Positions 22,933 to 32,149 of a stretch of DNA of 64,000 bases are shown piece by piece. Position 1 is the stretch's first letter. Every line of letters starts with the position of its first letter. Where the stretch lies: positions 248,001 through 312,000 of the forward strand of contig NZ_VWXL01000014.1 in the NCBI RefSeq assembly GCF_009746625.1, written 5' to 3'. The position numbers and the translations under genes are program-made. The notes under the pieces were generated by a model. That model was not told the origin of the DNA. It ran no database searches and saw nothing but the letters and a program-made list of their open reading frames with translations. Source of the stretch: Caproicibacter fermentans (lineage in GTDB: Bacteria; Bacillota; Clostridia; Oscillospirales; Acutalibacteraceae).

Positions 22933-23071
22933 CAGAGAACCGAGACAGGTACCCTTCCGGATGGTGAGGCCGGTATTGTTTTCTGTACTCCCGGAGAATC
23001 TTGAGATTTCGTTGGGAAATCAAAATATAGCGGTCTTTGCCGCCTGTCCCATGAGATACAAAGATCCGCAT
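22933..23071 (-). pseudogene. Tyrosine recombinase (integrase) fragment
   Basis: Read on the minus strand from 23071, the translation gives MRIFVSHGTGGKDRYILISQ followed by RNLKILREYRKQYRP and HHPEGYL. This is the conserved catalytic-domain region (strand with K and the GKxxKxR-like turn) of IS/phage-type tyrosine recombinases. Only about 45 residues remain. There is no Arg/Tyr active site, start or stop context. It marks the place as former mobile DNA. Confidence 0.65.
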
Positions 23072-23077
23072 TACGGT

Positions 23078-23190
23078 TCATTTTCTGCGACCGCTGTTGT
23101 GACCGTACAAAGTTTGGATGCCGTTTTCGTGCTGAATGATAGCGCAGTTCCCATGTTTTCCTTTGGATGGATCGTTACGTCTTTTGGATC
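23078..23190 (-). pseudogene. M23 peptidase fragment
   Basis: On the minus strand GNCAIIQHENGIQTLYGHNS can be read, the core of the LytM/M23 zinc peptidase domain (HxNGxxTLYGHNS). A stop follows a few codons later and the recombinase fragment begins. Upstream and downstream parts of the peptidase are absent. This is a second gene fragment in the scar beside tRNA-Val. The stretch from 23191 to 23292 holds nothing recognisable. Confidence 0.6.
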
Positions 23191-23292
23191 ATAATGTCAG
23201 TGGTACACGGGATACCGGAGCTGGCCTCGAAACTGCCCCGTGAATTTATTTATGTCGAATAAAATCCGTGAGCGGATCACCTAAAGCGTCCG

Positions 23293-23328
23293 AAAAAAAA
23301 TAGCGCAGAAACCGTATGGTTCCCGCGC
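23293..23328 (-). terminator. Intrinsic terminator of the ABC/two-component operon
   Basis: On the minus strand GCGCGGGAACC pairs with GGTTTCTGCGC (11 pairs including G-U) over ATAC, followed by TATTTTTTTT. It lies about 50 bases after the permease stop. Confidence 0.8.
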
Positions 23329-23380
23329 CAGGAAGGAAAAGATGCTTCGCCAGGATAAATCTGTTTTTGAAACAATTCGT

Positions 23381-25718
23381 TTATTGTGCACTGATTGTAT
23401 CAACGATGGACATCTTATGGATTCGCTTGGCCGGACCATGGACCGCAAGAATAGACGAGATCATGACTGCTGCTACTATAAGTGCGAGCATTCCCAATGG
23501 AAGCTGCCACGGATCTCCCCAGTGCGCAGTTACCATTTTTTCAAACAGGATTTTATGCAGCGGCAAGCCTATGAAGCATCCCACAATGCTCCCGGCGACG
23601 GAATATGTGACGGCTTCGGCAGTAATCATCTTTATGAGCTGATGACCGCTCATGCCGATGGCGCGCATAGCACCGTATTGTTTGATACGCGCCGAAACAC
23701 TCATGGCGATGCTGTTTGCTATATTAAATATGGTGATTAGTACGATCACCACCAAGAAGCCATAAATGAACAGCGCCATTGAATAAAAAGCTCCCTTTCC
23801 TTCTCGGTTACTTGCACGTCGATCGGAAAACTGAATATTTGAACCTGCCAGAGAGCGTATGGAATCCGCATCACGATCGACTGCCTTTTCCGTGAGTTGA
23901 ACGTCGATAATCGTATAATTCGTCTCACCAGTCAATTCCCGGAATGTTTTCTCCGAGCAGATAACTGTCGTTACCCCCCTTACGCTGTCAAAGGGGCTGG
24001 AGGAAAGCAGTCCTGCCACAGTGATTTCTTGCTGCTTTTTTCCGAAGTTCAGTTGAATCTTGTCCCCAACGTATAGGGAACTGTCGGAATTGTGAACGAT
24101 CAGTACCTGATTCTCTTTCTGCCTTACAGCATCGATAGAACCGTTCAACAGGCTGTCCTTCGCCCACGAAAATTGATAATTCTCATAAGAAACAAGGTCG
24201 ATTTTCTGATTCTGTCCGCCTGATTTGACCGGGATGTTATAAGCAAACATCCGTCCATAGGCGCGTGCGACTTTCGGATCGTTCTTCAGCTGCTTTAAGA
24301 GACTGTTTGACAGAGAACAAGTCTGATCTGCGCTTGCAAGGGAAATATCCGGCGTCCATGGCCGCAACGGCACAACAGCATGGTGCATAAAATCGACCGT
24401 CGCTGAAAAGCAGAGAAACAAAATAATACTGAGAGAAAATGAACCTACCATCAGCAAAAAATTTTTTTTACTTGACGTAGCATGATGAATACCAACAGCA
24501 GTATCTATCTTGAAAAAAGTGGTGTTTGCCGCTGTGCGGCTTGGTTGAATAGAGTTTGCATTCCCCGAAACCGCAGCCAGTGGCGAAACACACGCAGCTC
24601 TTTTGGCGGGGGATCTGGTGGCCAAAAGTACCGTGAATATTCCCACAGCGATGCCGGACAGGATACCGATCCAACTGATTGCAAAAGTCGGCATTTCGGA
24701 GAAATAACCGGGAGCTAAAGCCTTCAAAATCGCGCATAGCACCCATATAACCACGGTTCCAATGCCAACCCCCCACGGGAATCGCCGTTTTACACCACTG
24801 CAGCCCTTCTTTCCGTACAAAGCGCATGATCTGTTTTTTCGTTGCTCCCAAGCAGCGCATCATACCGAAAAATTCCGTTCTTTGCATTACATTGCTGTTC
24901 AGGCTGCTTGCAAGCATCAGTACTCCCGACAGCATTACGATGGCGAATAAAACAGCGGCGGTCCCGTAGAGTCCAAGCACATAACTGTTATCGCTTTGGC
25001 CGAGCACTGCAAGCAGATTGCCGTTTTGCAATACCTGCTTATCAGTAAGTTTATATTGTTCCGTAATATCGGCAATCACTTTTTGCATATTGCAGTATCG
25101 GCAAAGCTGAACAACGTACTGATCTGTATATTGTCCTTCAGGAATCGAAGACTGGAAGCCTTCTTTTGTAAAAAGCAAAGCATAAGAATCCTGCTTCAGT
25201 AACTTTGAAGTACCCTCGACAAAACCAACGACGGAAAGCTCTACCGGTTCAGAAATTGGATGCTTCAAAGTGATTGTATCGCCCACGTGAACCCCCAAGC
25301 CGAGTTTTGCATTTTGGGTTAAAGCAACCTCATTCTTTTTCGTTGGGGAATCGCCCTCAGTCACTTTTATTGGGAAAATATCATCCGATACTTTTTTATC
25401 CATTCCTGCTGCAATGACAGATTTTCCCGAAACAGTATATTGGGCCCCCGTTCCCAAATAAGCATACCATCCGGAAGCCGTTACTTCCGGACGGGCGGCA
25501 ATCATGGATGCGGTTTTCTGGTCAATATCGGAAAATAATACATGCCAGTTTCCATCGCTTTTGATTTCCTGCAGTTGTTGACTGCGCACTTCCATATCGG
25601 CCATACCGAAGATGGCCGTGACCAGAAACACGGCGAGGATGATACAGATTCGCGTCATTCTGCTCTGCTTTTTATGAATCTTAGCGGAAATAGGGATCAG
25701 TTCCAAATAGCTTTTCAT
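23381..25718 (-). pseudogene. FtsX-family ABC transporter permease, frameshifted
   Basis: A MacB/FtsX-type permease of about 780 residues in two reading frames. The first part (25718 to about 24780) has TM1, a large extracytoplasmic domain and LASSLNSNVMQRTEFFGMMR with the CLGATKKQIMRFV coupling motif. The continuation (about 24780 to 23381) starts at PWGVGIGTVVIWVLCAIL and ends with a second FtsX unit (YGAMRAIGMSGHQLIKMI). The switch falls at a run of six C on the plus strand (24769-24774). One extra base there breaks the frame. It may be a true mutation or a sequencing error. The start overlaps the ATPase stop (ATGA). Confidence 0.75.
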
Positions 25719-26398
25719 TCCCGGATTCCTCCCATGTCGGTAAGAACGCCGTCTGATACCCGCAGGACACGGTCTACCGAAGAAGTCAGGCCCACATTAT
25801 GAGTTATCATTAAGATGGTCTGTTGATAATGCCGGGATGCTTTGACTAGCAAGTCTATTACATCCTGACTGTTTTTGCTGTCCAGATTGCCCGTGGGTTC
25901 ATCAGCCAGAATCAGCATGGGTCTGGTTATCAATGCACGGCCGATTGCCACCCTCTGCTGTTGCCCGCCGGAAAGCTGGCTGGGCAAATGATGGCGGCGT
26001 TCCGTAAGCCCCAACACTTGCAAAATTTCATTGACCGAATCCGGATCAGGCTTTTGATAGTCCAGAAGAATAGGAAAAATAATATTCTGTTCCACCGTTA
26101 ATTCCGGAATCAGTTGAAAGAACTGAAATACGAACCCGATATTCCTGCGCCGAAAAACAGTCCGTTCTTCTTCCTGCGTACAGAAAAGGTCTTTTCCTTC
26201 CAGAAGTACTTTGCCGGACGTCGGATCATCCAAACCGCCGATACAATTGAGCAAAGTGGTTTTACCGGAACCGGATTCGCCAACTACCGCCGCAAATTCT
26301 CCTTTTTCCATCGAAAAGGAAACGCTTTTCAAGGCATTAACCTGTGTTTCCCCTTTCCCATATGTCTTGCAAAGATTTTCAAATTTTAAGATTTCCAT
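25715..26398 (-). CDS. ABC transporter ATP-binding protein (MacB/LolD type)
   Basis: A 227-residue ATPase. Walker A is GESGSGKTT (near residues 40-48), followed by a Q-loop, signature [15 protein letters not shown] and Walker [14 protein letters not shown], with switch His in MITHN. This is the standard partner of FtsX-type permeases that resist or export antimicrobial peptides. It starts about 60 bases after the histidine kinase stop and overlaps the permease start by four bases. With the frameshifted permease the exporter may be inactive. Confidence 0.92.
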   Translation of the reverse strand: MEILKFENLCKTYGKGETQVNALKSVSFSMEKGEFAAVVGESGSGKTTLLNCIGGLDDPTSGKVLLEGKDLFCTQEEERTVFRRRNIGFVFQFFQLIPELTVEQNIIFPILLDYQKPDPDSVNEILQVLGLTERRHHLPSQLSGGQQQRVAIGRALITRPMLILADEPTGNLDSKNSQDVIDLLVKASRHYQQTILMITHNVGLTSSVDRVLRVSDGVLTDMGGIRE

Positions 26399-26460
26399 GG
26401 CTCTAAGCCTCCTTTCCTCAAAGGCTAACAGACGAGGCTTACTTTCAGATGAGTTTCAGC

Positions 26461-27690
26461 TTACAGTTCCGTAAGGAAACACAGAGTAAAGGTAGTCCCT
26501 CGGTTCAAAACGCTTTGGACGGATAAAGTCCCTCCTTGTCCTTCGACAATGGACTTCGCTAAGGATAGACCCAAGCCGACGCCTTGTGTATCCTTTGAAT
26601 TTTTACTGCGGTAGAACCGCTTGAAAATATGATGAATATCTTCCGGCGCGATTCCCGTGCCGTTATCTGTAATTTTGAGCCGAATCATGATCGGGGACCT
26701 TTCCCACGAAATGCGGATATGGCCACCGGAATTTGTGTGATCTAAAGCATTTTTGACAATGTTTCCTACCGCTTCACTGGTCCACTGTAGATCGCAAGTG
26801 AGCTGTTCGCTTGGCTGTCCGTTAACGATTATCTGTTTTTCTTCACGAACGGCCCGAGTAGTCAGATTTTCAATCGCCTTCTCTACGACTTCTGATACTT
26901 GATGAGGCACTTTTTCAAACATAATACTTCCAGCATCGAGGCGCGTGATTTTCAGAAGCGATTGAATCAACTGTTCCATTCGTTCAAGAGCTGCCGTCGT
27001 TTTTTTTGAAAATTCAGTAATTGTTTCGGGGTTATCCGGTTCTTCCAAAATAATCTCGTTATACATGCTGAGCGCGGCCAGAGGCGTTTTCAACTGATGG
27101 GAAATGTCGGAGATTGTATTTTTCAAAAATTCTTTCGCCTTATATTCCGCCTCTCCCTTTGCCTGTAATGCAGATGCCAGATTATCGACGGAAGCAAATA
27201 ACTGATATAAAGTTCCTTCTTCGGAACGCGGCAAATGTTCCGAAAAATCACCTTCTGAAAATGCAGAAATCCTTTTTGAAGCCTGACCATATAGCCGTTC
27301 CCTTTTGGTAAGAAAAATGCAGCATAAGACGAGCAGAATAATAATAAATGCCAGTGTGCAAGAGAGAACAGACTGAAAAGCGGTTGCCTCGAAACCGGAG
27401 ACAGCGGGCAGAAAGCGGACAGCAGTTTTTTCTGTATAGCCAAGCTGCGCCAGCAGTTCTTTCCCTTGTCCACCATCCTGAGTATTTGAAACAGCGGAAG
27501 CAATTACATCAGGGGATATCTTTTGCTTCAAAAGAGAACTTACCATAACACCATCATGGGCGAGCATCATCTCTTTTACGGCTTCTGTTTGCCGAAAACA
27601 AAGCAGGACACCGAATCCAAGCAAGAGGGCCGAAAAAATGATGATTTCAACAAAAAAGTGGCGTGACAACTTTTCTTTCAAAAAATTCAT
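26461..27690 (-). CDS. Sensor histidine kinase
   Basis: A 409-residue membrane kinase. TM1 is near residues 14-34, followed by an extracytoplasmic loop of about 70 residues and TM2 near 112-134. A HAMP-like linker follows. The H-box is ISDISHQLKTPLAALSMYNE. ATP-binding N and G boxes read GNIVKNALDH, ITDNGTGI and GVGLGLSLAKSIVE. The start at 27690 overlaps the response-regulator stop as ATGA and has GAGGTG ahead. Pairing with a MacB/FtsX transporter suggests sensing of envelope-active peptides. Confidence 0.92.
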   Translation of the reverse strand: MNFLKEKLSRHFFVEIIIFSALLLGFGVLLCFRQTEAVKEMMLAHDGVMVSSLLKQKISPDVIASAVSNTQDGGQGKELLAQLGYTEKTAVRFLPAVSGFEATAFQSVLSCTLAFIIILLVLCCIFLTKRERLYGQASKRISAFSEGDFSEHLPRSEEGTLYQLFASVDNLASALQAKGEAEYKAKEFLKNTISDISHQLKTPLAALSMYNEIILEEPDNPETITEFSKKTTAALERMEQLIQSLLKITRLDAGSIMFEKVPHQVSEVVEKAIENLTTRAVREEKQIIVNGQPSEQLTCDLQWTSEAVGNIVKNALDHTNSGGHIRISWERSPIMIRLKITDNGTGIAPEDIHHIFKRFYRSKNSKDTQGVGLGLSLAKSIVEGQGGTLSVQSVLNRGTTFTLCFLTEL

Positions 27691-28385
27691 TTCGACACCT
27701 CGTTCCATTGGTAGCCGAAGCCGCGCACTGTAATAAGATGTTCAGGATGCGATGGATCTATTTCAACTTTTTCGCGCAGACGGCGGACATAAACGGAAAG
27801 TGTGTTATCGTCTACGAAAGTTCCGCTCCCGTCCCACATTTCATCCAGAACTACATTTCGTGTGACGATCTGGCCGGCATTGCGAATTAATAAGCAAAGA
27901 AGCCGATATTCAGTATTCGTTAATTCCATAGTCTTTCCATTTAGCAGGACACGACCATGAAGCGTGTCAATGAATATATCTCCGCACTCAATGGCGGATG
28001 AAGAAGCTGGTTTAGAAATCCCCGCCCTCCGCAGCAATGCCCTGATGCGGGAACAGAGTTCTCCCAACTGAAAAGGTTTGGTAATATAGTCGTCCCCGCC
28101 GCTATCTAAGCCGCGGATTACATTGACTTCCTCATCAAGCGCCGTCAAAAAAATGATCGGGACTTGATTTCCGTTCTTCCTGACCTGTTCGCATACTGAA
28201 AAACCTGTTCCATCAGGCAGAGTGACGTCAAGCAGCAATAAGTCATACTGTTTCTTTTCGAGTAATGTCATGGCTTCACTGACCGTGCGTGCGATTTCAA
28301 GCGCAAATCCATTTTTCGTCAATGAATACTGCAAACCATCTATCAGACTTGAATCGTCCTCTACAAGCAAAATTTTATTTTTCAT
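27687..28385 (-). CDS. OmpR-family response regulator
   Basis: A 232-residue two-domain regulator. The receiver (about 1-115) has the acidic pair VEDD, the phospho-acceptor in LLLLDVTLPDG, the Thr of IIFLTA and the Lys of ITKPF. The winged-helix effector (about 130-230) has TNTEYRLLCLLI and DNTLSVYVRRLREKV. ATG at 28385 is preferred over an ATG six bases upstream because AAGGAA is properly spaced for it. It is the first gene of a four-gene operon with the kinase, ATPase and permease. Confidence 0.92.
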   Translation of the reverse strand: MKNKILLVEDDSSLIDGLQYSLTKNGFALEIARTVSEAMTLLEKKQYDLLLLDVTLPDGTGFSVCEQVRKNGNQVPIIFLTALDEEVNVIRGLDSGGDDYITKPFQLGELCSRIRALLRRAGISKPASSSAIECGDIFIDTLHGRVLLNGKTMELTNTEYRLLCLLIRNAGQIVTRNVVLDEMWDGSGTFVDDNTLSVYVRRLREKVEIDPSHPEHLITVRGFGYQWNEVSK

Positions 28386-28755
28386 GCTCATTTCCTTACT
28401 CTTTATTGATTTACGGTCTTCTTTACATCTTTAGGATTTGCCCGCACATGACCAGAGCGAACTTAGGGTTTTGGTTTTTGTGTTAAAAAAATCCTCGTCA
28501 TCCCTGTTATCCGGATCTGTGAGCAAGCGTAATTTGTTTTACTTAGTTTTTTTTCAGTATATACACGCAACCGAATAGAGTCAAGCGCTCAATTCATGTC
28601 AAGGCTGCAAACCCGATCCCGGAATACAGCCTTGATTTTATGCCTTTTACAAACATCTGAAATTCCTCCTGACTTTGATTTTTATGGGTTCTATGCTATA
28701 ATAATCAAAATACATTTTTTCCCACTATTCCGGAAAAATGGAAGAAGAGAATCAT
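28386..28755 (+). promoter_or_regulatory. Divergent intergenic region with promoter of the FG-GAP-like gene
   Basis: About 370 bases separate divergent units. TTGATT (28675-28680), a 16-base spacer and TATAAT (28697-28702) form a good plus-strand promoter. The left half, upstream of the response regulator, is AT-rich and contains no recognisable gene or RNA. It probably marks the right edge of the acquired segment. Confidence 0.6.
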
Positions 28756-29787
28756 ATGGAGAGCAGAGGCGGGCACGAGGAAACCCGGTTCAGAAAAACC
28801 GTCGAAAAGCGAATTTTGACCGAACCGGACGGAACCATGCTCATTTCTGGAAAGCAGAGACTCCTGATTGCGGCGGCTTTGCTGGCTGCGTTTTTACTGT
28901 GCGCGGCCTTTCTTGCGCATACCATGGTTAAAACGGAAAGGTTAGGGGTTACCTCCGGCGATGAGTATCAACTGGTCGGCCTTTCGGGATTCCATCTGCT
29001 TTTTCACGGGAACGTGTGGGGAACTCCCATATTTCATTGGGCTGATTCCGGAAATGACGATTATTTTAAAATGGGGAAACTGACGGCGGACGAAAAAAGT
29101 TATGCGGTTCTGGTCTTTGGAACAGGAATTAAAATATTCGACGGCGGCATGGAAGTAACCGAATATAAAATTGACGGTTCAACGGCGCCGATCAGCAGCT
29201 TTGTCACGGATTATGACGGGGACGGAAACGATGACGTTTTCCTTCTGCTGAAAAAGAGGGGGGCCGTGTATGGGGACCGGCTGATGATCTTAAATTTTAA
29301 TGGTGTAAAAACGGAAAAGACTTATGACGCGTCGTTTCAAAAGCTCAACCCGTGGAAGGTCCAGGTCTGCGATGTGGACGGCGACGGAAAGAACGAGGTT
29401 TCGCTTGGGGTGTATACCGTGGCAAAATATCATCCTGTCTACGCAAAAAGGCCGTTCCTTTATTATTTTCACAATAACAAGCTCTACCCGAAATGGCTCG
29501 GTTCAAGACTTTCGAGGCCTTTTGACGATTATGTATTCTGCGATTTGGATGGAGACGGCTTGGATGAGCTGATTTCCGTGGAATCCACAAGGGACGGAAA
29601 AAAGGAATTGAACGCATACAAATGGACGGGGTTTGGCTTTGAATCTATCGGTGTTTCGGACGCGTTCGATCAAATGACCGCACTCAAATCGGACGGGAAA
29701 GCGGTTTCCGCCGTCTGCGGGAACAGAAATACGGGAACACCGGCGGCATTTCGTTACAGCATGGGTAAAATTGAAACGGAGGGATGA
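28756..29787 (+). CDS. Membrane-anchored FG-GAP/VCBS-like repeat protein
   Basis: A 343-residue protein with a charged cytoplasmic N-terminus, one membrane span (about residues 34-56) and an extracellular region. Three calcium-binding-like loops read DYDGDGNDDVF, DVDGDGKNEVSLG and DLDGDGLDELI, as in FG-GAP/VCBS beta-propeller repeats. The ATG at 28756 has GGAAGAAGAG seven bases ahead. An alternative ATG at 28738 is in frame. It is followed four bases after its stop by the DUF3160 lipoprotein gene, so the two surface proteins are probably made together. Function is unknown. Confidence 0.7.
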   Translation: MESRGGHEETRFRKTVEKRILTEPDGTMLISGKQRLLIAAALLAAFLLCAAFLAHTMVKTERLGVTSGDEYQLVGLSGFHLLFHGNVWGTPIFHWADSGNDDYFKMGKLTADEKSYAVLVFGTGIKIFDGGMEVTEYKIDGSTAPISSFVTDYDGDGNDDVFLLLKKRGAVYGDRLMILNFNGVKTEKTYDASFQKLNPWKVQVCDVDGDGKNEVSLGVYTVAKYHPVYAKRPFLYYFHNNKLYPKWLGSRLSRPFDDYVFCDLDGDGLDELISVESTRDGKKELNAYKWTGFGFESIGVSDAFDQMTALKSDGKAVSAVCGNRNTGTPAAFRYSMGKIETEG

Positions 29788-29791
29788 TCCT

Positions 29792-32023
29792 ATGTTATTC
29801 AGGCGAACCATAGCGTCGGTACTGTGCTGCGCTTTTCTGCTGGCGGCGACGGGATGCGGCGCGAAGGGCACGGGTACCTCAGAACCCGCGGATTCCGTCG
29901 ACGGAACGGAAAGTAAAACGGCAAAGAGCACCGCTTACCGACTGGTGTCACTGGAATCTGCGGTGAACAAAAACGTCGCCGTGCCGTACAGTCCATCCGG
30001 ATTTAAGGCTAAAGTGAAGCCTTATAAAGTAAATTCCGATTTGTCCAACATAGAAAACCTGAAGCAGTTCGGAAGCTTTTCGGACGGGGAGAAAAAGCTG
30101 TTGTCTCAGAACGCTTTTGTCGTGTCTCCGACAGCCGAGGAGCAGCTCTTCTATCTTTACGAAAAAAACAGTTACCTTGAAATACCGAGCTTTGTCACGG
30201 CGGATTCGGTATTGCAGCTTTATCACATCTTTTACGATTTTTCCCTGCGAAACCTGGAGAAGAACAGTCTGTTCAAAGCGGTTGACGACTTAACGGGCAG
30301 CATGCTAAAAAAATCCATTCAAATTTGCAAGGGTGTTCAGAACCCGGAAGTAAAAGCCGCCGCGCTCAAGAATATCGCTTATTTTGCCGCGGCGGAGCTG
30401 AGCATGGGGAATGCTCTGCCGCAGAATACGCCGGATGAAGCGAAGAATCTGGCGGAAAAGGAATATTCCCTGATTCAGGCAAAATCCGGCTACTCTCAGT
30501 CCGCAATTTTTCCGTTTGAACTGGATTACAGCCAGTTTGAGCCGAGAGGGCATTATACCAGAAGCGACGATTTCAAACGGTATTTTACCGCCATGATGTG
30601 GTACGGTCAGGCGCCTTTCCCGCTCTACAAGGATAAAGACCAGAAGGTGAGGGATGTGGAACAGACGCTTCAGGCGCTTCTTGTCACCTACGCGCTTTTT
30701 ATGGAAAAGGACGGCACGCAGGACATCACGAACTGGGAGAAAATCTATGAACCCACATCGTTTTACGTGGGGGCGTCCGACGATCTCACGATTTATGATT
30801 ACAGGAATTTGCTGCGGAAAGTTTACGGGGATCAGCCGAACCTTGAGACTTTGAGCGACGGCGAACGGCTGGACGCGCTCTATCAGGAGGCAAAGACGCT
30901 CCCGGAACCGAGAATTGCGGCTCAATATACGCAGGTAAACACCCCCGTGGGCAAGCAGCTGCGGCTGATGGGTCAGAGATATCTGGCCGATTCCGAAATG
31001 ATTCAGGAGCTTGTGGAACCGATTGAGCGGCCGATCCCCAGCGGGCTTGACGTCATGGGGGTTCTGGGCTCGGACCGGGCGTATCAGATCCAGCTTGCCA
31101 AACAGGAAAATAAATGGAAAGACTACCCCGCGAAGTTCACAAGTGTAAGGGCGCAGTTTTCAAAGCTTCCCGAAGAGACGTGGCGGTCGAATCTGTATTA
31201 CGGCTGGCTGTGGGTTCTGAAAGGGCTGACGCAGCCTTACGGGAACGGATACCCCTCCTTCATGACGAATCGGGCGTGGACGGACAAATCGCTGAACACC
31301 GCGCTTGGCAGCTGGTCCGAATTGCGCCACGACACCATTCTGTACGGAAAGCAGAGCGGGGCTGAAAAAGGCGGCGGAGAGGAGCCGAAGGTCCTCGGAT
31401 ATGTGGAGCCCGCCGTCGAGGTGTACGACAAGCTGCTGTGGCTGACGGAGTATTCCGAAGCGAATCTCTCCGCGAGAGGTTTGCTTACCGGGGAAAACGA
31501 AGAGGGCAAAAACAATATGGAAGGCCCGGTAAAATATCTGGAGGATCTTTTGCAATTTTTGCGGGACTGTTCCGTTAAGGAGCTGAAAGGGGAACAACTG
31601 ACCAACGACGAGTATGCCCGGCTTTACGACTACGGGGAAAACATGGAGGAAATGACGGCTTCTTTCGCGACCGACGGGCTGAGGTGGTTTGAAATTGAAT
31701 CCGAGACCGATAAAAACATGGCCCTTGTCGCCGATTTTCACACGATCGCGCCGAATCAATTCGATCAGGGCGGTTATTTGGAAGCGGGCGTGGGGCCCGC
31801 GCATGAAATCTATGCGGTGGTTCCGATCGGCGGCAAGCTCTATTTAACCAGAGGCGCGGTGTTCAGCTATTACGAATTTGAGTCGGGCAGCAGGTTGACC
31901 GACGAGCAATGGCAGAAGATGCTGAAAGAAAGCAAGGCGCCGGCTCAGCCCTCGTGGACCCGTTCGTTTATCAGCGGGGGAAAGGGAAAAATCCCGGAGC
32001 CCCAGGACCCGTATAATTCTTAG
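29792..32023 (+). CDS. DUF3160 domain lipoprotein
   Basis: A 743-residue exported protein. The signal peptide ends in the lipobox LLAATGC, giving an acylated Cys near residue 21. A Ser/Thr/Glu-rich linker follows, then the large DUF3160 domain, recognised by SFVTADSVLQLYHIFYDFSL, FKRYFTAMMWYGQAPF, LRHDTILYGKQS and MALVADFHTI. The repeated alpha-helical pattern covers the rest. The family is widespread in Clostridia and archaea and has no known activity. GGAGG precedes the ATG by eight bases. Co-expression with the FG-GAP-like protein suggests a cell-surface complex. Confidence 0.85.
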   Translation: MLFRRTIASVLCCAFLLAATGCGAKGTGTSEPADSVDGTESKTAKSTAYRLVSLESAVNKNVAVPYSPSGFKAKVKPYKVNSDLSNIENLKQFGSFSDGEKKLLSQNAFVVSPTAEEQLFYLYEKNSYLEIPSFVTADSVLQLYHIFYDFSLRNLEKNSLFKAVDDLTGSMLKKSIQICKGVQNPEVKAAALKNIAYFAAAELSMGNALPQNTPDEAKNLAEKEYSLIQAKSGYSQSAIFPFELDYSQFEPRGHYTRSDDFKRYFTAMMWYGQAPFPLYKDKDQKVRDVEQTLQALLVTYALFMEKDGTQDITNWEKIYEPTSFYVGASDDLTIYDYRNLLRKVYGDQPNLETLSDGERLDALYQEAKTLPEPRIAAQYTQVNTPVGKQLRLMGQRYLADSEMIQELVEPIERPIPSGLDVMGVLGSDRAYQIQLAKQENKWKDYPAKFTSVRAQFSKLPEETWRSNLYYGWLWVLKGLTQPYGNGYPSFMTNRAWTDKSLNTALGSWSELRHDTILYGKQSGAEKGGGEEPKVLGYVEPAVEVYDKLLWLTEYSEANLSARGLLTGENEEGKNNMEGPVKYLEDLLQFLRDCSVKELKGEQLTNDEYARLYDYGENMEEMTASFATDGLRWFEIESETDKNMALVADFHTIAPNQFDQGGYLEAGVGPAHEIYAVVPIGGKLYLTRGAVFSYYEFESGSRLTDEQWQKMLKESKAPAQPSWTRSFISGGKGKIPEPQDPYNS

Positions 32024-32089
32024 TGGACCTGCGGGACTGATATGTCCGACTTGTTGGAGGAATCAATACGGAATGATCATATAAAACAG

Positions 32090-32140
32090 AAAAGCCCCCG
32101 AAATTGGTTCCGTTGATTCGGAACAATTTCGGGGGCTTTT
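32090..32140. terminator. Strong bidirectional terminator
   Basis: AAAAGCCCCCGAAATT pairs with AATTTCGGGGGCTTTT, extended by TTCCG/CGGAA with one bulged G. It separates the convergent DUF3160 and GTPase-nuclease genes. Confidence 0.9.
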
Positions 32141-32149
32141 GCGATGTGT

